DNA of 64,000 nt from an uncultured Spirochaetaceae bacterium. GTDB taxonomy: Bacteria; Spirochaetota; Spirochaetia; Sphaerochaetales; Sphaerochaetaceae. How positions within the stretch are numbered: position 1 is the first letter of the stretch; each line of letters opens with the position of its first letter. Location of the stretch: assembly GCA_944389075.1 (NCBI GenBank), contig CALXLA010000051.1:1-64000 (forward strand). Direction: 5' to 3'. The notes beneath the pieces are model-generated. The model made no database searches. It was not told where the DNA came from and worked only from the letters and a program-made list of their open reading frames with translations. Below, in pieces: positions 8,168-16,856 of this stretch. The translations under genes were made by a program, and so were the position numbers.

Positions 8168-9508
8168 ATGTTTGACGCTGCAGGTTACGGAATCAGGGCT
8201 GATGGCCGCGATATTGCTGCCGGGCTGATGAGGGCTGTTGAGGAAGGACATGAGATTGTTCTGGAAAAGGGAACATATCTCTCATCTCCGATAAAGATCG
8301 GATGCAGGGCTCATATAAGACTCGAAGAGGGTGCGGAGCTCAAGTTCATCCCTGACTTCACCCTCTATCCTCCTGTATTCACGAGATGGGAAGGAGTCAG
8401 ATGCTGGTGCATGCATCCATGCCTTTTCATAGAAAATGCCGAGGATGTGCTTATTGACGGAGATGGCACGATAGATGGCAGTGGTGAGGCATGGTGGGCA
8501 GAATGCTCAAAGAAGAGGGAGAAGGAAGGAGCTGTTCCTGAGACGGAGATCGAGAAGAAGTTCGCAGCTCTTAATCCTGACTATAAGTCACAGCCTGGAG
8601 GAGGCGGTGGCCGTGGCTTCCAGTTCCTGAGGCCGCCTCTTATTCAGATAAAGAACAGCAGGCGTGTTACGCTTTCAGGTATAACCGTGCAGAATTCGCC
8701 GTTCTGGACAATTCATCCACTGTATTCTGAGGATATCCTGATTGATTCAGTGAAAGTAATAAATCCATATGAAGCTCCTAATACGGATGGAATTGATGTA
8801 GAATCAAGCATGAATGTGACTGTGCGCAACAGCTTCGTATTCGTAGGCGATGATGGGATTGCTATCAAATCCGGCTCAGGAGAGGACGGGATTGCTGACA
8901 ACAAGCCTTGCCGCGATGTGCATATCATAGGGTGTACGGTCAAGTCAGCACATGGCGGTGCTGTCATCGGATCTGAGACTGCAGGCGAAATCAGCTCTAT
9001 ATCAGTTGAGGACTGTGTGTTCGATGGCACTGACAGGGGAATAAGAATCAAGAGCAGGAGAGGACGCGGTGGCTGTATCCATGGACTGAAGTTCCGGAAT
9101 ATCATAATGCGAGGCAATCTCTGTCCGCTTGTCATAAACATGTATTACAGATGTGGTGCGGATGATCCTGGCGCTTTCTCTCTGGATAAGCAGCCGGTGA
9201 CTGCATCGACGCCTGCAGTATTCGATGTCGATATCTCCCAGTGCCATGCGATTGATTCGCTTGCAAGTGCCGGGATGCTTGTGGGACTTCCCGAAGTTCC
9301 TGTGAAAGGACTTTCAGTCAGGGACTGCTCATTTGCCGTGAAGAAGGGTACGGAGACACCTGTTTCTGATTCAGATATGTACAGAGGACTTCCAGATCCT
9401 CCATCAAGAGGCCTCAGGATCAGAAATGCGGAGATCCATATGGAAAACGTCGAAGTCACGTGCGAAGGCGAGAGGATCATCAAAGAGGATAATGTGGCAA
9501 TCATATGA
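8168..9508 (+). CDS. polygalacturonase, glycoside hydrolase family 28
   Basis: 446 residues of right-handed beta-helix. The GH28 active-site motifs are all present: NTDG (about residue 199), GDDGIAIKSG (the catalytic Asp pair), HGGAVIGSE (the His loop) and RGIRIKSRRG (the R-I-K substrate site). It hydrolyses alpha-1,4-galacturonan, and the family branch with an N-terminal FDAAGYGIRADG-like segment is often exo-acting. No signal peptide is present, so it is expected in the cytoplasm on imported oligomers. The start at 8168 follows a GGAAGG site at 5-nt spacing. The stop overlaps the next ATG (ATGA), so GH28 and the esterase are translationally coupled. Confidence 0.92.
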   Translation: MFDAAGYGIRADGRDIAAGLMRAVEEGHEIVLEKGTYLSSPIKIGCRAHIRLEEGAELKFIPDFTLYPPVFTRWEGVRCWCMHPCLFIENAEDVLIDGDGTIDGSGEAWWAECSKKREKEGAVPETEIEKKFAALNPDYKSQPGGGGGRGFQFLRPPLIQIKNSRRVTLSGITVQNSPFWTIHPLYSEDILIDSVKVINPYEAPNTDGIDVESSMNVTVRNSFVFVGDDGIAIKSGSGEDGIADNKPCRDVHIIGCTVKSAHGGAVIGSETAGEISSISVEDCVFDGTDRGIRIKSRRGRGGCIHGLKFRNIIMRGNLCPLVINMYYRCGADDPGAFSLDKQPVTASTPAVFDVDISQCHAIDSLASAGMLVGLPEVPVKGLSVRDCSFAVKKGTETPVSDSDMYRGLPDPPSRGLRIRNAEIHMENVEVTCEGERIIKEDNVAII

Positions 9509-10161
9509 GAAAGCTGTTTCTGCTGGGAGATTCGACATGTGCCATAAAGGAAGAATCAAAGCGTCCTGAGACGGGCTGGGGCGAGATGTTCCAGCCATAT
9601 CTGGGGGAAGGATGGCTCGTTGAGAACAGAGCAGTAAATGGCATGTCCACACGTTCATGTATTGAGAAGGGTGTATTCTCAGCTGTCCTTGAAGAAGTTT
9701 CAGACGGAGATGCCGCGATAATCCAGTTCGGGCACAATGACCAGAAGGAAGATGAGCGCCATACAGATCCATGGTCAGGTTATCTGGTCAATCTTGTGTA
9801 TATGGTGGATAAGCTCAGGGATAATGGGGCCTCTGCCGTGATAGCTACATCGATTCCAAGGCGCAGATTCCTGTCAGGCATACTTCAGGATACTCATGGT
9901 GACTATATAGCGGCGGCCATTGCCGCAGCTCATCAGGCATCTGTGCCTTGCATCAATGTGACTCTGCCTGCGATGCTTGAGTACCAGAGGATCGGCGATG
10001 AAGGAACCAGGAGATTCCATATGAATTTCGCTCCAGGGCTCTATGCCAATTATCCTGATGGCGATGATGACGACACTCATCTCCGGCCTGAAGGCGCAGA
10101 GTTCTATGCTTCTCTGATTTACAAGCTTCTTTCAGTCTGTGATGTCTCATTTCTTAAATAG
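9505..10161 (+). CDS. SGNH hydrolase, rhamnogalacturonan acetylesterase-like (CE12)
   Basis: 218 residues. The CE12 signature blocks are GDST at residues 8-11 (nucleophile Ser), QFGHND (Gly/Asn oxyanion) and DDTHLRPEGA (Asp/His pair). CE12 enzymes remove acetyl groups from rhamnogalacturonan or galacturonate, clearing the chain for hydrolases. It has no signal peptide, matching its GH28 neighbour, with which it shares a 4-nt ATGA overlap. The operon therefore carries demethylation, deacetylation and depolymerisation side by side. Confidence 0.88.
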   Translation: MRKLFLLGDSTCAIKEESKRPETGWGEMFQPYLGEGWLVENRAVNGMSTRSCIEKGVFSAVLEEVSDGDAAIIQFGHNDQKEDERHTDPWSGYLVNLVYMVDKLRDNGASAVIATSIPRRRFLSGILQDTHGDYIAAAIAAAHQASVPCINVTLPAMLEYQRIGDEGTRRFHMNFAPGLYANYPDGDDDDTHLRPEGAEFYASLIYKLLSVCDVSFLK

Positions 10162-10181
10162 AGCACATTACCTTTTTCGTG

Positions 10182-10193
10182 TATAATCTGCCT
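10182..10193 (+). promoter_or_regulatory. perfect TATAAT abutting the AraC-type regulator start (leaderless type)
   Basis: TATAAT (10182-10187), then 6 nt, then ATG 10194. No ribosome site precedes this ATG. The 18-nt upstream region lacks a strong -35. Confidence 0.65.
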
Positions 10194-13100
10194 ATGGGCA
10201 GACGGAAGGGCTTCATACTTGCCGATATAAATCATGGCGCGGGAATCAGGATGTGGAAAGCTATGAACAAGGCTTTCTCCTCATCTTCTGATGATGCCCT
10301 GTTCGTGTTTCCCGGTGGTCGCATAGATTTCAAGAATGGCAATGAGTACCTGAGGAATGCAATATATGACCTCGCATCAGGGAATAATATCGATGATGTC
10401 ATAATCTGGGCTTCATCCCTTGCAGGAGCCGTGGGGAAGGATACAATCGCGGATTTCGTAAGGGAAAAAGCCTCCAGCATCCCTGTCGTGGCCATCGGCA
10501 TGAGAATCGATGGCATAGCTTCTGTCGATTTCGATGCCTATAGCGGAATGGCTTGCGAGATAAGCCATTTCATAAATGAGCATAAGCAGAGAAGGATAGC
10601 ATTTCTCCGAGGTCCTGCTACGCATGAAAGCGCCGAAGAACGATACAGGGCATATTGCGATGAGCTTGAGAAAGCCGGGATCCCATATGATGATGCGCTA
10701 GTCTCATCTCCTCATCCCTGGGCAGAAGGAGAGGCCTCGATAAAGGAACTTGTAGTGGAAAGGGGACTGATTCCCGGAAAAGACTTCACTGCGCTTGTTG
10801 CAGCCAGTGATCTCATTCTCCTTGGTGCCCAGGACTATCTTGTCTCTTCTGGAGTCCGCATCCCTGAGGATATCATCACAGGCAGTTTCAACGGCAATGA
10901 AGAGAATATCCTGATGAGCCCTGAGCCGACTACGGTACTGATGCCTATCGATGCACTTGCAAGAACTGCATACTCCCTTTCCGGGAAGGATCTGGATTCT
11001 TATATAAAGCTTCCCGCCGTTCTGGATGTGAAGGATTCCTGCGGCTGCAGTGGAAAGATAGTCAGCAAGGATGCATTCCTCTCATCACTTGACAGAAGGA
11101 TCGCAGATGATGGTCTGAGGGCTTTAACCCTTGAGATATTCGATGAGGCTGAAGCAGGTTTCCACGGGCTTCCAAGGATAATAGGGGAATTCATCGGAGC
11201 CGGCGGCGACAGCACGATTCTTTCGCAATATGCGTCATTCTTGGATGACAGAAGCATATTCTACGATGCGATTGTGAAGGCGGAGCGGAAATCCAATGCG
11301 ATAGAGAGGGTCCGGACACGGCAGTATGCACATATCCTTGATGAATTCAAGAACAGCCTTCTTGCCACGAGATCATTTCGTGACCTCTCTCCGATAATGG
11401 CCAGGATATTTCCTTCTTTGGGCATAAGAAGAGCGTTCCTTGTACTTTACCGTGATTTCTTCCAGTCGGAACTGAGGGCGGGCTTTTCTTCGGCGGGGCT
11501 GTTCTCTGATTCGGTATTCCCACGTTCGGGGCTTCTCCCGGAGGTTCTTTCCGGGGAAATCGAAAAAGGCATTTTCGTGGTTGAGCCACTGTACTATGAC
11601 AATCAGGAGCTTGGCTATCTGATTCTGGAGGCTGCAGAGGCCAATGTGACTCTCATCGAGGATATAAGAGCGGCTGTCTCTTCATCAGTCAGGAGCATGA
11701 TGCTCTTTGATGAGATAAGGGATGCGAAAGATGCGGCGGAGAAGGGTGAGCAGGCAGCTCTTGATTTCTATTCCAAGGTCTCCGATGGCATCAGACAGTC
11801 GCTTTCGGAAATCAGAAGGAAACTCCTTGATGACAGGGTTTCCCCGCAGTCCATCTCCGATACCATTGTCGGTGCTGAGAATCTTCTGGAATTGTCTCTT
11901 GCGGAATATGAGGATGTGGAATTCGAAAAGCGCTTCGTGAATGCATCCTCGATAGCTGATGATGCCCTTTCAGCGGGGATTTCCGCTGGTGATATACCGA
12001 AATCGCTTCCATCTGTGGAAGCTGATAGGAAGCTCCTCGGGAAAGCTTTCTCCGTTGTGTCTTATCTGATGGGTGGCAATGCAAGGCTTTCCGTATATCT
12101 GGCACCTTCCTCAATTTGCTTTATCATTGAAGGCCGCATTTCCATAACGGACAGAAATTCAGTCCTCCTCGTGGAGAAATATGCCATTATCCACTCAGGC
12201 TCCGCGGTTTTCGCGGATGATTCCGTGACGATAAAGCTTCCTTATCCGGCCTTTTCGGGGAACTCTGCGTCATCTGATGCAGGTGGCAGCATCATCTACA
12301 TCTCTTCAGGTGATTATGACGCTGTTCCTGATGCTCTTCTTCCTCTGTCGCCTCTGACCGTACCTGCTTCGAATCTCTCGGATCTCCTTTCGGTTTCCAG
12401 CCATCTTCAGGCTGTCTCGTGGACAAGCTCAGGAGAGAAGGAGACGAGTTTCATAGTCAATCTTCTCAGAAGTCATCGCAATACGAAGAACATACCATGC
12501 ATATGCTTTGGCTCCGATGCTGAAGCGATTTCATTCAGAAGCGCATTGGAAGGCAAGGAGCTTCCTGCATCTACTGCAATCCTCGCTCTTGGTAATGTGA
12601 ATGTTCCGCCGATCCTCGGTGAATATGGTATGATAACGCATGTCTCTTCTTTTGAAGAGGCTTCCGGGGCTGCAGGAGATGTCCGGATGATATTAATGGA
12701 AGGGCTTTCCTATGAGATGATCTCGAAATTCAGGAAAAACCATAGATTCGCTACAGTCCCGATAGTCTCCGTATGCGATTCCCTTGCGGACAGCGGTGCT
12801 GAGAATATGGAGGAGATCCCGAACCTGATCGTGGTCAACACCTCGATACTCGATGCATCAGGCTTCGTATCGCGCCTTATCGCGATAATGGCTGGCAGCA
12901 GCCTTCTTCCTCCGCTTACAGGCATCATCGTGAAAAGAGCTGTCGTCTATATGAACAGGTGGGCAAGAAGACCTATAACGCGATGGAAGATCGCGGATGC
13001 TGTGAACATAAGCGAGGATTATCTGACCAGGATCTTCCGCAAGGAGATAGGCATCTCTCCCTGGGATTATCTGAACAGATACAGGATACAGCTCGCATCA

Positions 13101-13235
13101 ACGCTCCTTACCGGGACCGGCATGTCCATGAGCGAGGTCGCGCATGAGACAGGCTTCCAGGACCAGGCCTATTTCTGCCGTGTTTTCAAGAAAATAAAGG
13201 GCATTTCTCCTCGTCAGCTCAGAAAACATGGCTGA
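10194..13235 (+). CDS. large multidomain regulator: binding-protein-like sensor, GAF-like, degenerate kinase/receiver-like region, AraC HTH
   Basis: 1013 residues and no membrane segment, so cytoplasmic. About residues 5-290 look like a LacI-type periplasmic-binding-protein fold (FILADINHG start, IPVVAIG, RRIAFLRGP, PEDIITGSFNG). About 360-520 looks GAF-like, followed by a helical stretch and a region that recalls a histidine kinase and receiver but shows no clear phospho-His or phospho-Asp. The last 105 residues are a classical AraC double helix-turn-helix (KIADAVNISEDYLTRIFRKE, then MSEVAHETGFQDQAYFCRVF). It sits between the pectin enzymes and the ABC importer and is the obvious controller of both, most likely responding to an imported uronide. 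Central domain assignments are tentative. Confidence 0.82.
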   Translation: MGRRKGFILADINHGAGIRMWKAMNKAFSSSSDDALFVFPGGRIDFKNGNEYLRNAIYDLASGNNIDDVIIWASSLAGAVGKDTIADFVREKASSIPVVAIGMRIDGIASVDFDAYSGMACEISHFINEHKQRRIAFLRGPATHESAEERYRAYCDELEKAGIPYDDALVSSPHPWAEGEASIKELVVERGLIPGKDFTALVAASDLILLGAQDYLVSSGVRIPEDIITGSFNGNEENILMSPEPTTVLMPIDALARTAYSLSGKDLDSYIKLPAVLDVKDSCGCSGKIVSKDAFLSSLDRRIADDGLRALTLEIFDEAEAGFHGLPRIIGEFIGAGGDSTILSQYASFLDDRSIFYDAIVKAERKSNAIERVRTRQYAHILDEFKNSLLATRSFRDLSPIMARIFPSLGIRRAFLVLYRDFFQSELRAGFSSAGLFSDSVFPRSGLLPEVLSGEIEKGIFVVEPLYYDNQELGYLILEAAEANVTLIEDIRAAVSSSVRSMMLFDEIRDAKDAAEKGEQAALDFYSKVSDGIRQSLSEIRRKLLDDRVSPQSISDTIVGAENLLELSLAEYEDVEFEKRFVNASSIADDALSAGISAGDIPKSLPSVEADRKLLGKAFSVVSYLMGGNARLSVYLAPSSICFIIEGRISITDRNSVLLVEKYAIIHSGSAVFADDSVTIKLPYPAFSGNSASSDAGGSIIYISSGDYDAVPDALLPLSPLTVPASNLSDLLSVSSHLQAVSWTSSGEKETSFIVNLLRSHRNTKNIPCICFGSDAEAISFRSALEGKELPASTAILALGNVNVPPILGEYGMITHVSSFEEASGAAGDVRMILMEGLSYEMISKFRKNHRFATVPIVSVCDSLADSGAENMEEIPNLIVVNTSILDASGFVSRLIAIMAGSSLLPPLTGIIVKRAVVYMNRWARRPITRWKIADAVNISEDYLTRIFRKEIGISPWDYLNRYRIQLASTLLTGTGMSMSEVAHETGFQDQAYFCRVFKKIKGISPRQLRKHG

Positions 13236-13244
13236 AACATTAAT

Positions 13245-13292
13245 ATATGAGATGTCTGAATTTTTCAATCATCGGTTTGGATTATCTCATAT
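13245..13292. repeat. 9-bp inverted repeat upstream of the importer operon
   Basis: ATATGAGAT (13245-13253) is matched by ATCTCATAT (13284-13292), arms separated by 30 nt. It lies between the regulator stop and the first permease gene, and could be an operator for the AraC-type regulator or a weak terminator. It is only 35 nt before the permease start. Confidence 0.4.
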
Positions 13293-13326
13293 TGCTGTCT
13301 TAACCTGAAAATAACGAGGTAGACTT

Positions 13327-14283
13327 ATGAAGACAAAAACACAGGGGAGTGCTGTTTCCATACCGAAGGAAATACAGCGGAGCAAGCTCAGGCGCGAGAT
13401 TGCAAGACATCGCTCTGTTTACCTGCTTGCGCTTGTACCTCTCATCTACTACATCATCTTCAAGTATGTTCCGATCTGGAACTCACAGATTGCATTCAAG
13501 GATTTCATGGCAATCGATGGCGTCCTTGGCTCTCCATGGATAGGGCTTGAGAATTTCAGGACGTTTATCAATTCATTTTATTTCTGGTCCCTGATCCGCA
13601 ATACAGTGATGTACTCAGTCGGAAAGCTTCTTATATCGCTTCCTCTCTCAATCATCCTCGCTATAGCGATATATGAATGCACCAGGCCGATTCTCAGGAA
13701 GGTCGTGCAGACACTCGCATATCTGCCGCACTTCCTCTCATGGGTCATCATGTATGGTATCCTTCTCGCTCTTCTCGCTCCTGGAGATGGCGTTTTCAAT
13801 GATGTGATTGAGCTTTTTGGCGGAAAGGCTGTTGATTTCCTTTCCAATACAAAGACATTCCCATGGGTAGTCCTCATCTCAGACGCATGGAAGGAGATGG
13901 GCTGGTCGGCAATCATCTTCATCGCGGCTCTGATGGGCATCGATGTATCGCTTTTCGAGGCTGCCATGGTGGAAGGCGCCAACAGCTGGCAGAGGGTGAG
14001 ATACATAACGCTCCCGGCAATCGCTCCTGTTATCGTGACTGTCCTCATACTCAAGCTCGGAACGATTCTCGATGCTGGCTTCAACCAGATATTCATGCTT
14101 TATTCACCGCAGGTATATGCCGTTGCAGATATCATTGACACATGGGTATACAGACAGGGCCTTCTTGAGTTCGAATTCGGTCTTGCTACGGCTGTAGGAC
14201 TCTTCAAAGGTGTATTCGGCATGATTCTCGTGCTTCTTGCGAACTGGCTTTCAAAGAAGCTTACGGACAGCTCATTGTTCTAG
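13327..14283 (+). CDS. ABC sugar transporter permease, LplB/YtcP partner type
   Basis: 318 residues with six membrane segments and the EAA loop (EAAMVEGANSWQRVRYITLPAI) that contacts the ATPase. The sequence pattern YVPIWNSQIAFKDF near the N-terminus is that of LplB-like permeases of CUT1 importers for complex oligosaccharides, including rhamnogalacturonan/oligogalacturonide systems such as YtcP-LplB-LipO. It is followed 10 nt later by the second permease. No ATPase gene is present here; CUT1 systems of this type often share a distant MsmX-like ATPase. Confidence 0.88.
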   Translation: MKTKTQGSAVSIPKEIQRSKLRREIARHRSVYLLALVPLIYYIIFKYVPIWNSQIAFKDFMAIDGVLGSPWIGLENFRTFINSFYFWSLIRNTVMYSVGKLLISLPLSIILAIAIYECTRPILRKVVQTLAYLPHFLSWVIMYGILLALLAPGDGVFNDVIELFGGKAVDFLSNTKTFPWVVLISDAWKEMGWSAIIFIAALMGIDVSLFEAAMVEGANSWQRVRYITLPAIAPVIVTVLILKLGTILDAGFNQIFMLYSPQVYAVADIIDTWVYRQGLLEFEFGLATAVGLFKGVFGMILVLLANWLSKKLTDSSLF

Positions 14284-14293
14284 GAGGCAGAAG

Positions 14294-15211
14294 ATGGCAG
14301 AAAACAAGCAGAAGCATCTGAAACCTCAGATGCAGAACAAGAAAGTAAAGCTGACAGCAGCGGACCATGTATTCAATGTCTGTGTGAATGTATTCATGGT
14401 CTTCATCCTGATTGCAATAATCATCCCGGTGTGGTCGACGGTGACACTCTCATTCAGACCAGCTGATTTCCTTGGTACGAACCTCGAGGGCATGTTCCTA
14501 CCGCCATGGGAATGGTCGACTGATGCATATTCGGCACTTCTTGGGAATGATGGATTCCTTGATGCATTCCTCAACAGCTTCAAGATCCTTGTCGGGGGTG
14601 TCGCCTGTGCCCTGATTCTTACAGTCCCCATGGCTTATGTGCTTTCCGTGCAATCGCTTCCAGGACGCAAGATAATCAACCTGATTGTCATCATCCCTTA
14701 TGTCTTCAATGTAGGCATGATCCCTGCATACCTTCTTGTGAAGGACATCGGACTGATAGGGCATCTTCCTGCCGTTTTCCTTCCGGGAGCCATATCGACA
14801 TACAACTGCATCATCATGAGGCAGTTCTTCGTCGGGATCCCGAATGAGCTGAAGGAATCCGCAAGGATTGATGGCTGTACAGAGCTTCAGGTCCTCTTCA
14901 GGATAATCCTGCCGCTCTCTAAAGCTATCGTTATGACAATCGGACTGTATTATGGCGTATCATTCTGGAATGACTTCTTCAATGCTATGCTTTATCTCAA
15001 TGACAACTATCCGCTGCCGATACTGCTGAGGAACATCCTTCTCGCATCAGGCATGAACGAATACGTCGAAGTCAGTGCTTTCGGCAACGCTCCTGTCAAT
15101 GCGATCAAGGCAGCATCCGTATTCATGAGCGCAATTCCAATGGTAATTGCATATCCATTCATCCAGAAGTACTTCACGAAGGGTACTCTGCTTGGATCGG
15201 TCAAAGGTTGA
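14294..15211 (+). CDS. ABC sugar transporter permease, YtcP-type
   Basis: 305 residues with about six membrane segments and an EAA loop of the type ELKESARIDGCTELQVLFRIILPLS. It ends with the GTLLGSVKG tail typical of YtcP-like permeases. The start at ATG 14294 follows TAGGAGGCAG, where the first permease stop is built into the site, so the two are cotranscribed. Longer frames from 14237 overlap the previous gene and have no ribosome site. It should pair with the preceding permease to import pectin-derived oligomers delivered by the next-encoded binding protein. Confidence 0.88.
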   Translation: MAENKQKHLKPQMQNKKVKLTAADHVFNVCVNVFMVFILIAIIIPVWSTVTLSFRPADFLGTNLEGMFLPPWEWSTDAYSALLGNDGFLDAFLNSFKILVGGVACALILTVPMAYVLSVQSLPGRKIINLIVIIPYVFNVGMIPAYLLVKDIGLIGHLPAVFLPGAISTYNCIIMRQFFVGIPNELKESARIDGCTELQVLFRIILPLSKAIVMTIGLYYGVSFWNDFFNAMLYLNDNYPLPILLRNILLASGMNEYVEVSAFGNAPVNAIKAASVFMSAIPMVIAYPFIQKYFTKGTLLGSVKG

Positions 15212-15231
15212 TAAACAAATAAGGAGGCAAA

Positions 15232-16806
15232 ATGAAAACTCTGAAGAAAATCACTATTGCACTGCTTGTGTTTGCTGCAGTGCTTCCCCTTGCTGCTGGA
15301 GGCAGCAAAGAGAGTGCGGCTTCTGTAGATGGTCCTGTCCAGATCGAACTCTGGTTCGGTGCCGCAATGACGGAAGCAGGTATGATTCCAGATGACTGGG
15401 TAGGCTATGACATCATCCGCGATAAGCTGAACATAGATCTCAAGCTCACGATGCTCCCATCCAATGAGAGCGATCAGGATGTTAAGATCCAGGCTGCAGG
15501 CGCAGGCAATGCGCTTCCTGATGTATTCATGGTCCGCCGTCCTGTTCTTGTCAATCTCGTAAAGCAGGGCCTTGTTGCTCCTGTCGATGACTGCTTTGAC
15601 AAGATGCCTAACCGCACCACCCTGATGTATGACAATGATGCGAAGGCACATGCGACAATCAATGGACACATTTATGGATTCCCATCACCTGGTATGATCA
15701 TCAAGAATGAGGGTCTTCTCATCAGGAAGGACTGGCTTGACAAGCTCGGTCTTGAGGTTCCTACGACAACAGAGGAATTCCTTGAAGTCGCAAGAGCTTT
15801 CACATTCAATGATCCAGATGGCAATGGCGTGAATGACACATATGGATATGGCGCATTCATCGAAGTCGATTCCAACCTCAAGGGCTATCCAGGCTCAAGG
15901 CTCTGGCCGATCATGGGAGCATTCGGTGTCGAGGGACTTTGGTCGATGAAGAACGGGGAAGAGGGGCTGAATATCTACAAGCCTGAGTTCTATGACTTCA
16001 TGGTCTTCCTCAAGGGAATGTGCGATGAGGGAATCATCGATCCTAACTGGCTTTCATACAAGAAGGATGACTTCAGGGCTGCATGGAAGCAGGGCAGATT
16101 CGGTATGATGTATGAGCAGAATGCCGCTTATGCCGCTACAAGCAACTATGCTCCATTTGATAAGAACTTCCCTGATGGCGAATGGATTGTCATCGATGCG
16201 ATCTCCGGTCCTGAGGGCAAGGCAGCAATCGGTGCCTATGATATGAACTACAGAATCTATGCTGTATCCCAGAAGGCTGCGCAGGCTGGAAAGCTTGACA
16301 AGATCTGCGAGCTTCTTGAATGGATGAGCTCTGATGAAGGCTATTACCTCCTTGGCTGGGGTACAGAGGGTGTCAACTATGTTCTCGATGAGAGTGGCAT
16401 TCCTGTAGCAGGGGATCTTGGCGATATGGCATTCACAGGATCTAAGGGACAGGTCTACACGCAGCTCAGGAACATCGTATTCTACAATGGCGATGTCGAG
16501 CTTGCTTCAAGGTATCCTACTTACATCACAGAGGTTTCCAAGAAGGAGATGTCAGCTCTCAAGACTCTGAGGGAGATGCAGGCAATGACATGGACGAACG
16601 CAATCGGTTCTGGCAATCTGCCTACACCTAACGCAGACGTCAAGAGGTTCTATGAGCAGACACTCGGCGAGTTCCTCACAGGTGCAAGGCCGCTCAATGA
16701 AGAGACATGGCAGGCATTCATCGATGGCTTCAACTCAATTGGAGGAAAGGCCTGGAATGATGATGGCGTGGCTTATATGAAGGAGAATGGTCTCCTGCAC
16801 GACTGA
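15232..16806 (+). CDS. ABC transporter extracellular solute-binding protein (oligosaccharide type)
   Basis: 524 residues, the large size of LipO-like binding proteins. A signal peptide of about 22 residues ends in LAAGGSKES; it lacks a lipobox Cys, so the protein may be periplasmic rather than a lipoprotein. The body includes KLNIDLKLTMLPSN and a DPDGNGVNDTYGYG loop (a Ca-binding-like Asp-rich loop common in this family). An AGGAGG site precedes the ATG. It is the third gene of the importer operon and is followed by a strong hairpin, which could keep its message more abundant than the downstream GH105. Confidence 0.88.
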   Translation: MKTLKKITIALLVFAAVLPLAAGGSKESAASVDGPVQIELWFGAAMTEAGMIPDDWVGYDIIRDKLNIDLKLTMLPSNESDQDVKIQAAGAGNALPDVFMVRRPVLVNLVKQGLVAPVDDCFDKMPNRTTLMYDNDAKAHATINGHIYGFPSPGMIIKNEGLLIRKDWLDKLGLEVPTTTEEFLEVARAFTFNDPDGNGVNDTYGYGAFIEVDSNLKGYPGSRLWPIMGAFGVEGLWSMKNGEEGLNIYKPEFYDFMVFLKGMCDEGIIDPNWLSYKKDDFRAAWKQGRFGMMYEQNAAYAATSNYAPFDKNFPDGEWIVIDAISGPEGKAAIGAYDMNYRIYAVSQKAAQAGKLDKICELLEWMSSDEGYYLLGWGTEGVNYVLDESGIPVAGDLGDMAFTGSKGQVYTQLRNIVFYNGDVELASRYPTYITEVSKKEMSALKTLREMQAMTWTNAIGSGNLPTPNADVKRFYEQTLGEFLTGARPLNEETWQAFIDGFNSIGGKAWNDDGVAYMKENGLLHD

Positions 16807-16813
16807 TTATCTG

Positions 16814-16846
16814 AGCCAGCCGCTTTCTGGTGGCTGGCTTGTTCTT
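16814..16846 (+). terminator. hairpin between binding protein and GH105 (attenuator)
   Basis: AGCCAGCC (16814-16821) and GGCTGGCT (16832-16839) form a perfect 8-bp stem followed by TGTTCTT. The GH105 ribosome site (AGGAGG) lies just after it, so it most likely gives partial termination or 3'-end protection. Confidence 0.7.
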
Positions 16847-16856
16847 AGGAGGATTT

